DNA of 64,000 bases, taken from the NCBI GenBank assembly GCA_900073065.1, contig FJOG01000025.1:868001-932000 (forward strand), read 5' to 3'. A model generated the notes under the pieces. It searched no databases and was not told the origin of the DNA. It saw only the letters and a list, made by a program, of their open reading frames with translations. Position 1 is the stretch's first letter; each line of letters starts with the position of its first letter. Of this stretch, positions 1 through 8,899 are shown one piece after another. Position numbers and translations under genes: made by a program. This DNA is from Phialocephala subalpina. Its lineage: Eukaryota > Ascomycota > Leotiomycetes > Helotiales > Mollisiaceae.

Positions 1-172
1 CTGACGTGGCGTTTCTAGCTTTATTCAAGTCGCTGGATGGACACAGCACAATAGGCCCACGTCTCGCAATTCACTCCAGCACCTTCGTTCCTTCTCGAGC
101 GCCTCGACCAGCAACAATTCGAGGCCAAACAGACCAGTTTCGAAGTCCATCTCCTCATCCGCGCTCCACACA

Positions 173-2143
173 ATGGCTGTCGTCTCGAGTCCTCCGCCAA
201 TGCCGACACCTCGAGTGTTGAGTCCATTCAGTGACGAAGATGGAAACATGAGCACACTACCCGACCCCCGTGGCCGGGCAATGTCTCCAGCGAACGACGG
301 CAATTTACCCAGTCCCTCGCATCATCCAGACCTCAACAACGAAGTTGCGACTCTCAGCACCAAGCTCATCAACGCGATCAATCATCAGACGAATCTCGAC
401 GATTCACTTACGGCTACGCGGCATGAATTGGAAGCTACTCGAGAGCGATGTACGCAGTTGGAGCAGCAGAACAAGGAGCATACCGACTTAGTGGCTCAAG
501 GGGTTCTGGTGAAGAAGGCAACATTCGACTTGGAGAAAGCCAAGCTAATTGCTGCTTTGGCGGAGGAGAAGCGACAAAGGGGAATCGCGCAACAGGAGAA
601 GAAGAGAATGGAGCAGGACCTCGAGAACCTGTCGATTTCCTTGTTTGAGGAAGCCAATAAGGTAGGAATACAAGGTCTGGAATTTAGCACGTCTGGCTAA
701 CATACACAGATGGTCATCACAGAAAAGGAACATGCAAAGCAGGAAGCTGAGGTTGCACAGCGGAAGATTGATCAGTTGAAAGCCCAATTAGCAGATACCG
801 AAGGTCTGCTAAAGTCACAGCAAGAGCAGCTCAGCGAATTGAAGCATGTCATGGAACAATTGACCGAGGAGCGAGACGATCAGACGAATCAGACTGCACC
901 ATCTACTCCGGGACTGAGCAAATTCGATAGCAAGGATGACCTGCGGGATTCTGAAGTCGTCAATTCTATACACGAACCCGTCTCGCCATCTTATCCTACA
1001 AGCTTCACGCATCTACTTCAACCAGTTCTCCGGAACGACCTCTACGCTTACGACGACTTTAGATCTTTACTGACAATGTCGAAGAATGCCCCAACTGCTA
1101 GCAGAACGTCCAGTGGTTCGTATGGGCATATCGGTCTAGGTTTGGGGATGGGTGCCTATCAATCTCACCAAGCTCCTACGAATGGATCTACCTCGTCTTT
1201 GTCAACGTCTGGAACCGTTGGATCATCACCTGCAACACCAACAACGCCCGCCTCGACAGTCAGCAACGGTTCTACCAACGGGCCTAATTCATTGACTCCC
1301 CTCAAGGAAACAAAGTTCTACAAACGAGTTCTTGCAGAGGATATAGAACCAACTTTGAGACTGGATGCAGCACCTGGTCTATCATGGCTAGCTCGGAGGA
1401 ATGTACTAAATGCAGTCTGTGATGGAAATCTCGTCGTGGAACCTTTGCCATCATCCCTAAAGCAGCACAATTTCCCATGTGCTCTATGTGGAGAAAATCG
1501 CAAAGATGCAGCGCACGTTCGCAGTCATCGATTCCGAACGAGTGAGAACGAGAATGCCCAAAGGTATCCTCTCTGCAGATACTGTCACGGCCGTGTTCGA
1601 TCAACATGCGATCTTCTTGGCTTCTTGCGAATACTGAAGGATGGTCACTGGAGAGTCGACAACGAAGAGTCCGAGCGAGCAGCTTGGGAGGAAAGTGTCC
1701 GACTTAGGGAGCAAATGTTCTGGTGCAGAATGGGCGGTGGAGTCGTGCCTGCTCAACATGTCCACGGAGATTCGCGAAGCCCACGCATCAGCGAAGAACG
1801 AAAGGAGGAAGAAAGGAAACTCAGTGAGGAGATTGAGCGGACAGGAGAGATTCAGCCGAAGGATATTACTCCTGCTCCCGAAATGCTGTCAGCTGATGCT
1901 GAGACTCTGAAGCCGGCTCAGGAAGAAGCTGCTGCACCGAGTCCAGTCTCAAGCCCTTTAAGAGAGGTCGAATCGGTCGACGACATCGCGGAGGAAGCGG
2001 TGGCTGATCAAGCAGCTGAGACGCACGACAAAACGAGAGATTCTACCCAGTCTGCATCGTCGTTGAAAGCCATATCTTCTAATGAGAGTGAGAAGGAAGG
2101 AACACAGAGACTTTCGATCACCATTCCAGGGTCGTTTGACTAA
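173..2143 (+). CDS. sec2: Sec2-type Rab GDP/GTP exchange factor
   Basis: Two exons, 173-661 and 710-2143, joined in phase 0 across a 48-base intron (GTAGGA donor, CTAAC branch, ACAG acceptor), give 640 residues. Residues about 60-230 form a long heptad-rich coiled coil. At the splice junction (about 157-164) lies LFEEANKMV, the signature of the Sec2/Rabin8 family, whose parallel coiled coil activates the Sec4/Rab8 GTPase on post-Golgi secretory vesicles. A second conserved block near residues 420-455 carries paired cysteines (CALC and CRYC), which I associate with fungal Sec2 proteins. The tail is acidic and low-complexity. The start is the first ATG after a 172-base leader. The family call is firm; the role in polarised secretion is inferred from the family. 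Confidence 0.9.
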
Positions 2144-2739
2144 ACACACAGTAACTGAACTTGAGTCTCTTTAATGTATATTTTATGGGAAGGAAACAAC
2201 GGAAAAGGAGGCGGTGTTTGGTTTTGTTTCTATGACTGGCGTGTCCAGATTTTGAGTGAGCAAGGCGTTACGGTTGCTGGGGCACATACCTTAACTGAAC
2301 ATAATTATTCAGCCTACAAGACTGGGCTGAGTTTGCGCAAGCATGATGAGGGATCATAGATTAGGAGACGACGATGAGAGATGAGATAATGGATACTTTT
2401 GATGTCTCTTGCGAATCTATGAGGTGATGACTTTCCGGTCTGAAAATATGAATCAATGTCTGAAACTTGAATACTAATAAACTAATAAAATTAAGCTCAG
2501 TCACTGTGGTAATTGTAGACAGTCAAACTCGGTATGAAGACTGAAATCGATGCATACATTGAGGCTTCCTTCAGCCTGCCTGCTGCAAGACGAGGCGCCG
2601 CTCCTGATTCGCCGTAGCGCAACTCGGCGAGGCTGGCAAATTTCTCGAAGTTCACTAATGCACCGGGTACCGTTGCCTCATACTCCGCCAACGCTCGACA
2701 ATCGACTTCACACACGCAACAGCTCGTGAATTATTCGAT
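2144..2739. other. Intergenic region, sec2 3' end to prp21 promoter
   Basis: Tandem plus-strand genes flank this stretch. The first part should hold the sec2 3' UTR (AATAA-like motifs near 2475-2490). The rest should hold the promoter of the splicing-factor gene. I see no convincing gene or RNA in it. Confidence 0.5.
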
Positions 2740-4447
2740 ATGGCTCCTTCAGCTATCGAAAGTGGTGGAATGGCCCCACTGGAGGAGATCAAGGCGCCCC
2801 AGGGCGTGGTGCTACCTCCACGAGAAATCAAAGGTGCGCTCTCCAACCCCAACTCAAGGCCTCTGCTAACATCCCACAGCGATCCTAGAAAAGACAGCAG
2901 GTTACGTAGCGCGAAACGGCTTCGTATTCGAAGGTAAATATTCTACATATCAGAAAAACAGGACCTTAGAACTAACACTCATAGACCGCATCCGAGAGAA
3001 AGAAAAGACCAACCCCAAATTCTCCTTCCTCAGTCCAAACGACGCCTACAACGCCTACTACCAATGGCGACTCAGCGAGATCCGAGCCGGTCGAGGAACT
3101 GCCGTAGCAGCAGGACGGGCAGAAGAAGTCGAAGCCGAAGCTGCGAAACCTCAAGGACCACCTGAACCTCCCGAGTTCCACTTCTCTGCACGAATGCCCA
3201 ATATCAGCGCGCAGGATCTGGAGGTTGTGCGATTGACAGCGTTGTTTGTAGCGAAGAATGGGAGGCAGTTCATGACGACTTTGTCGCAACGAGAAACGGG
3301 GAATTATCAGTTCGATTTTTTGAGACCGAATCACACGCTGCATAGCTTCTTCCAGAGACTAATCGATCAGTATACAACATTGTTGAGAGCGGGTGGGATC
3401 GATGGTGAGGGTGGGAAGATACAGCAGGAGAGGATTAGAGAGTTGCAAGCTAATGTTGCTGATAAGTTCCATGTTTTGGGACGGGGGAAGCAGAGGGCGG
3501 AATGGTTCAAGTTCCAGGATGAGCAGAAGCAGAAGAAGGAAGAGGAGGCTGAGAAGGAGAGGATGACATATCAGCAAATCGACTGGCATGACTTCGTCGT
3601 CGTTGAGACCGTTGTCTTTACAGAAGCAGACGACCAGGCGAATCTCCCACCACCAACCTCACTTTCCGAACTGCAGTTCGCTTCCCTCGACCAGAAGGCT
3701 ATGATGTCGGTCAACAACCACAATCTGCGTATCGAGGAGGCGATGCCAGAGTTCAACGACTATTCTAACAACTACCCACAACAACCGATGCAAATGGCGC
3801 CACCTCCGATCCCACAACCTGCCTACCAGCCACAATACCAAGATACCCGTATGAGAAATACAGACGAGGAAGACGAAGAAGAGCAACGTATCCGTGAACG
3901 GACAGAGGCTCGACAACGTGCTCAACAAGCACAAGCCGAAGCGAAGGGTGTCGCTGCGCCAATGAAGATCAAGGAGAATTATGTTCCTCGAGCAGCAGCT
4001 AGAGCAGCTCAGAGACAGAACATGGTATTGTGTCCAAATTGTAGGCAGCAAATGCCTGCAAATGAGCTCGAAGAGCACATGAGAAGTAACCCTTCCCTGC
4101 CCATCCCCACAGAATAACCACTAACACTCTTTGTAGTCGAACTCCTAGACCCCCGCTGGAAAGAACAAAAAGCCAAAGCCGACTCCCGCTACGCAACAAC
4201 CAACCTCTCCACCCAAGACGTAGCCAACAACCTCAAACGTCTCGCCAGCCAACGTTCCGATCTCTTCGATGGCGTTACCGGACAACCGATCTCAGAAGAG
4301 GAAGCTGCCAGGAGAAAGAAGGCGGCTAGTAGTTATGATGGGCAGCCGTTGGAGAAAGGGGATAAGAGGTTGGATATGATGCAGAATGTTAATGTGGATG
4401 AGCAGATTAGGGCAATTCATCAGAAGTTTGGGGGTGGGCAGAAATGA
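2740..4447 (+). CDS. prp21: Splicing factor 3a subunit 1 homologue (Prp21/SF3a1)
   Basis: Four exons: 2740-2833, 2880-2933, 2985-4085 and 4137-4447, giving 519 residues. Two SURP modules are visible. The first (about residues 32-90) is split by two introns and reads YVARNGFVFE then FSFLSPNDAYNAYYQWRL. The second (about 125-180) begins ISAQDLEVVRLTALFVAKNG. A cysteine pair (CPNCRQQMP) precedes HMRIELLDPRW, which appears only when the 51-base intron at 4086-4136 is removed. SF3a1 with Prp9 and Prp11 forms SF3a of the U2 snRNP and binds SF1/Prp11 through its SURP modules. No C-terminal ubiquitin-like domain is seen, as in yeast Prp21 and unlike the animal protein. A glutamine/proline-rich linker and an acidic-basic stretch lie between. 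Confidence 0.92.
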
Positions 4448-4898
4448 GGATCTTGCGAGTTTCTTGCATGGATGGGTGGTTGGATGTGGTGGGATGGCGT
4501 TTTGGGTGGATTTGTATGATATGGATTCTCTATATTGCTCTCTAGGAGAAGCAAATGCCTTGATTGAACATGCGAAGGCATAAATGTATCATTTGACTTC
4601 GGAAGCATTCTTGAACGGCTTTGTTGTACTAGAACCAAAGCTGCATGGCTGTTTCTTCTTGGTTGTACAGTCTAGATAAGTACATTACCACCAGCCAAGT
4701 GTTCTCTACTGACAAACAACATTCTCATCTAGGTTGAGTGCCTCCTCACGATCCATCTGCCTAGTTATGATGGTCGCCCGTCTCTCCAATTCATCCGGGC
4801 ACCGCATCTGAACACGTTCTGTACAATGGTACCTTTTGCAAGTCAACCGAATTCCTCGAGATATAGATCTTGGCTTTCTACAACATCGATTGCTGTCC
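4448..4898. other. Convergent 3' intergenic region
   Basis: Lies between the stop of the plus-strand SF3a1 gene and the stop of the minus-strand ORF at 4899. No supported coding sequence. It should hold both 3' UTRs. Confidence 0.45.
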
Positions 4899-5606
4899 CT
4901 ACTTAAGCTCATCGAAACGGTCATTTGTTTGCATATTACACAAAACCAAATCAACATATTCATCCAACCTAATCACAATAAGGTGCTCGTCATCAAGGCC
5001 GTCAACATGATATTCCAGTCTACCGAATCCGTTGCGGTCCAAATGCCAGACAATGTAGGGCGTCAGGTCTCGCTTGATTGCTGCAAAGTGTTTCTTCAGT
5101 GTCCAGCCAGGCGTGAGCATGATGACATATGCTCCTGGAATCCGGTGTCTGCGATCATTATCTGGGAGGCAGTACAGTGGTGCCTTGTACCGATATTTCG
5201 TGGCGGCGTCTTGAATAGGTTCTTGCTTGAGACCGCATTGAACCAGAACGACGTGCTCATCTGATCGGATCGTAGATAACATGCTCTCATCAATATCGTT
5301 GGCACGATAGACCAATTTGTTTCTCAATATATCGCTGAGCTGCGGGCGAATGTAAGGCATTATGTCCTTCTGGATCGCTGCGGGGTAATTCGGAGCGTCG
5401 GTTGACGAGCTGTGATAGACGACGTAGAAATCTGGTTGGTATTTCCGGTACACTCCATCGCAAAAATACGATGCCTGGTCTGATTTTCTCGTCGTCTTCG
5501 CACTGTCGGATGGTTTGGAATGGTGCTCGTTTGCGTTCTCAAACACGATAGTGAACAGTCGGAAAAAAGCTGCGAAGAAAATCAGAAGCGCGAGCTTCCA
5601 CCACAT
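4899..5606 (-). CDS. Hypothetical secreted or membrane-anchored protein with two tandem similar modules
   Basis: An uninterrupted 235-residue ORF starting with ATG at 5606. Residues 3-22 are a hydrophobic segment (LALLIFFAAFFRLFTIVF) that could be a signal peptide or anchor. The rest contains two related units of about 70 residues, offset by about 99: AAIQKDIMPYI (76-86) matches AAIKRDLTPYI (175-185), and IRSDEHVVLVQC (113-124) matches IRLDEYVDLVLC (212-223). The second unit opens GAYVIMLTPGWTLKKHF, which recalls the inhibitor-I9/subtilisin-propeptide fold (a YIVxLKPG strand followed by a helix). That link is inference. No protease domain is attached. It stands next to the mobile-element island. 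The function is unknown. Confidence 0.65.
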   Translation of the reverse strand: MWWKLALLIFFAAFFRLFTIVFENANEHHSKPSDSAKTTRKSDQASYFCDGVYRKYQPDFYVVYHSSSTDAPNYPAAIQKDIMPYIRPQLSDILRNKLVYRANDIDESMLSTIRSDEHVVLVQCGLKQEPIQDAATKYRYKAPLYCLPDNDRRHRIPGAYVIMLTPGWTLKKHFAAIKRDLTPYIVWHLDRNGFGRLEYHVDGLDDEHLIVIRLDEYVDLVLCNMQTNDRFDELK

Positions 5607-5727
5607 GGTTGCGATGGCGGAAAGGATTTCGAGGATGTTGAATTTGTCGATTTAACGTGTTCGGTTTCTCCTTTACGGTAGGCTTGCTCACCTGAGAGGC
5701 AGATGTTGTTACTAGAAGATAGGAGAC

Positions 5728-6063
5728 CTAGTGGTCGCCTATAAATACTCGCTTGCTAGCATCCTCCAACTTCACGGTGTTCTTCCTCGAGAACACCATT
5801 GCCTTAGCAGCCGAGTGGCATCTACATTCAACATAATCTAGATTTCTGAGTGGCGGCCGTAATACAACGATATTGTGGCCAGGTTGGGGTTCTCGCATGC
5901 TGCATTTTTTGAAGCCAACATCTTCTTTGCGAGCTATTCCTAACATCTCACATTGTCCAATGACCAAGCACAACATCCGCTGTGCATAGAGCGCATCGAA
6001 CACACTATCAACGCCGCTTCCTTCAATGCCAGCATAGCATAGCTGCAGTATCATTACCTTCAT
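5728..6063 (-). CDS. Hypothetical small ORF abutting the mobile-element border
   Basis: From ATG at 6063 the minus strand is open for 111 residues, beginning MKVMILQLCYAGIEGSG. No family is recognised. The composition is unremarkable, with several cysteines (ECRC, KKCS). The first ATG lies one base inside the TA that borders the terminal inverted repeat, so the element appears to have inserted immediately upstream of the start. Across the empty site the frame would stay open a further 23 codons but contains no earlier ATG. It could be a real short gene, the 3' part of a gene cut off from its promoter, or chance. Confidence 0.35.
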   Translation of the reverse strand: MKVMILQLCYAGIEGSGVDSVFDALYAQRMLCLVIGQCEMLGIARKEDVGFKKCSMREPQPGHNIVVLRPPLRNLDYVECRCHSAAKAMVFSRKNTVKLEDASKRVFIGDH

Positions 6064-6066
6064 GTA

Positions 6067-6096
6067 CAATCGGGTCACATTAAAACTCGTCACGTG
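6067..6096 (+). repeat. Left terminal inverted repeat, 30 bases
   Basis: Begins CAATCGGGTCACATT and ends CTCGTCACGTG. It is the inverse of 15011-15040 with 29 of 30 identical positions and is preceded by TA. Confidence 0.75.
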
Positions 6097-6239
6097 ATCT
6101 TTTAATATTCTAACTTTGAATTATTATATTTTTATCAAATTAAAACCAAATATTCTCGAGTTTAAAATAATATATTATTTTAATTAAATATATTAATTTA
6201 AAAATAAATTTCGTTTAAATATATATATAAAATATATAA

Positions 6240-6854
6240 NNNNNNNNNNNNNNNNNNNNNNNNNNNNNNNNNNNNNNNNNNNNNNNNNNNNNNNNNNNNN
6301 NNNNNNNNNNNNNNNNNNNNNNNNNNNNNNNNNNNNNNNNNNNNNNNNNNNNNNNNNNNNNNNNNNNNNNNNNNNNNNNNNNNNNNNNNNNNNNNNNNNN
6401 NNNNNNNNNNNNNNNNNNNNNNNNNNNNNNNNNNNNNNNNNNNNNNNNNNNNNNNNNNNNNNNNNNNNNNNNNNNNNNNNNNNNNNNNNNNNNNNNNNNN
6501 NNNNNNNNNNNNNNNNNNNNNNNNNNNNNNNNNNNNNNNNNNNNNNNNNNNNNNNNNNNNNNNNNNNNNNNNNNNNNNNNNNNNNNNNNNNNNNNNNNNN
6601 NNNNNNNNNNNNNNNNNNNNNNNNNNNNNNNNNNNNNNNNNNNNNNNNNNNNNNNNNNNNNNNNNNNNNNNNNNNNNNNNNNNNNNNNNNNNNNNNNNNN
6701 NNNNNNNNNNNNNNNNNNNNNNNNNNNNNNNNNNNNNNNNNNNNNNNNNNNNNNNNNNNNNNNNNNNNNNNNNNNNNNNNNNNNNNNNNNNNNNNNNNNN
6801 NNNNNNNNNNNNNNNNNNNNNNNNNNNNNNNNNNNNNNNNNNNNNNNNNNNNNN
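6240..6854. other. Assembly gap (615 N)
   Basis: A run of N separates the AT-rich left arm of the DNA element from the left LTR of the Gypsy element. It hides the outer part of that LTR, any target-site duplication on this side, and possibly more of the DNA element. Confidence 0.99.
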
Positions 6855-6997
6855 TCGCATAGCCCCCGTAAGACTTCCTACGCTACGCGTAAGCTTACGC
6901 GAGCTCTACGTAGGTTATGGAGGCTACGCAGCCTTAGGTGGTGGCTGTAAGCCAGCCAGAGGCTGCGCTAGTAGGACACTTAATCCTACACGTGACA
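6855..6997 (-). repeat. Left LTR (3' LTR of the minus-strand Gypsy element), truncated by the gap
   Basis: These 143 bases match 14697-14839 in direct orientation with four differences. At all four the left copy has T where the right has C. Read on the minus strand the repeat begins TGTCACGTGTAGG, the expected TG terminus. The rest of this LTR lies in the gap. Confidence 0.88.
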
Positions 6998-7012
6998 CGA
7001 TTCCCCCTCCCT
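6998..7012 (-). other. Polypurine tract of the Gypsy element
   Basis: On the minus strand AGGGAGGGGGAATCG lies directly upstream of the TGTCACGTG start of the 3' LTR. This is the expected position and composition of the plus-strand primer. It fixes the element's orientation independently of the coding remnants. Confidence 0.7.
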
Positions 7013-7689
7013 ACGATACCGTCCTCGGTATCAGATCTCTATTATAGGCCTCATTAACTCTCCGTAACGGTTGCTGTAAGCTTCCGCTGCCTTTACGTCC
7101 TTTGTGAGGTTTAGGCTGCACAAGTACGGGATAAGAGTGCCCTTTGATTGGTTTGTTTCCATTAGATCGGTAGGCTAACCTTAGTGGCTTGCCGATAGCG
7201 TATCGTAAGAATATATGAATAGGAAGATTTTCTCGTAAGCTGAAACCGGGAGCGGGAGCTTATTGTATCTCTATAGCAGCTATAGTAATAATTGCCCCGT
7301 TGATTGGCAGATAAAGTAGTGGCTTACTCCCCTCACAAGTGGGGTAGTACGAAGACCTTTACATGCTTTGGCAGAGACTCTTTAGACTTCAAAAGAAACA
7401 AACAACCTCTTAAATAAACTTTAGGCCTTTGCAGCATAATTCTCGCATCGCGTCTTCTTAATGGAGCGTCGTGATTAAGGGGCTGGTTGGCGTTCGGGCC
7501 GTGGTCGCGGGCGTTTTACGCCATTTGACTAGTCAGAATCGGGGTGATCTATTCCTAATCCGGTATAGCGTGACTCCCCAAGGTCGCGAAGCGAGGCTGC
7601 GAGCCCCCTTATATAATCGAGCGATGCTCCCCTTATACTTAGTCTCTTTAGATCATTTCGTGCTTCTTTAACTGAGCCTTAGAAGCTTC

Positions 7690-8660
7690 TTCAAATCTTC
7701 CAACTTTTGCTCGATATATCGACTACCTTTGTCTAGTCTGCTCCTTCTGCTTCTGCTGCGGGTAAGAAGCGTAAAAGTGCCGGAAGAATCAACTTAAATA
7801 AACGTCTCCGTAAGGAGATTAACACCGCTTGGCCTAAAGTCGGGCGCTATCTCCGTTGCTTTAAGCACTTAATGGTAGACCCTTAGTATGAGTGTAAGTC
7901 GAAGCCCAATTCGAAGAATTGTGAGAGGTATAGTAATAAGGGAAGCCCTTGTGAGAAAGTATATTTAGCTTTTAAAGCACCTTTGACATAGCTAATTAGT
8001 GTAGATCCTATATAAGCTCTATACGCTGTTCCGTGAGTTGGAAAACTGCGCTAAGGCCTTCTTAGAAGATATAGCTCACGACTTTTGCTTTAACTTCGAC
8101 TTAGAGGAGTTTCAAGCCAAGTTCGGGTTAACTGACTCTTCTCGGCGTATTAAGGTAAACAAGGAGTCTTCCTTGGAAGAAGTCTTTAATAAGTGGCACG
8201 CCCTCGAAGTGGGTCCGGCCAGCTTGCTACCCTTGGAGTTGTATTAACACTTCGAGTAGTCTTTTAAAAACTTCTACGCTATTGGTGTGAAAATCACTAC
8301 GTAAATAAAGATAGACGCTTATAAGTTTAGTGTCTTTAGCGCTTCTAGCGCTGAGATTATGAAGCTTCAAGTCTTGAGAGAGCTGACTACCGCTGTTAAG
8401 GGCTTTGACGCCTCCTTTCGACTTGCGGTATATGTCCAATTGACTTTGGTGGCTATTGCTAACTCCTTTTAGCATTCTATTGTCGATGAGGAGGAGAAGG
8501 ATAATGACAGTATCCCTGCGGAGGTACTGCGGTGGTTTGAGAAGGAGGTTTGAGCTCTAGCGTTTCCGGGGTGTTTTGCTTTTTGGCGTATAGATTCTGC
8601 GGCGTTTTTCGGTTATGAGACCTTTTCTAGTGAGATACCCGGGGCCATTAAGCCACTATA
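7690..8660 (+). pseudogene. Degraded accessory ORF carried antisense inside the Gypsy element
   Basis: Between the chromodomain and the 3' LTR, the strand opposite to gag-pol carries a coding-like stretch of about 300 codons. A basic N-terminus (GKKRKSAGR, NKRLRKEINTAWPKVG) is followed by a cysteine-bearing segment (YECKSKP... CERYSNKGSPCEK, near 7885-7960) and then alternating acidic and hydrophobic sequence, with open stretches such as 8041-8246. It is broken by TAG/TAA stops and at least one frame change near 8035. The Y in CERY is TAT and could come from TGT by a TpG to TpA change, which would give CERC. I know of additional ORFs in Metaviridae, but the function here is unknown. Confidence 0.55.
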
Positions 8661-8899
8661 TAATGAAACAAATTTTAATTAATGGATCTTTGTCGATTTA
8701 TATGATTAAAAAACAAATAAAACAAAAATAAAAGCAAGCGGTTTACGCGTATTTCCGAGGTTTACTGCGCTTTCGTTTTGGCTTTTCTACTATTTAGTTT
8801 TTTGTCGAAAGGGGTAGTTCGGGGCCCTTGCGGCGCTTAGGTGATTGAGCTTCTTTGAGACCGTGATTTTTATCGTAGGAGTCTAATAACTCTTTCGCG

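Noticed and set aside
6198..6860. 220-codon minus-strand frame
   Set aside because: It runs almost entirely through the N gap and has no real sequence.
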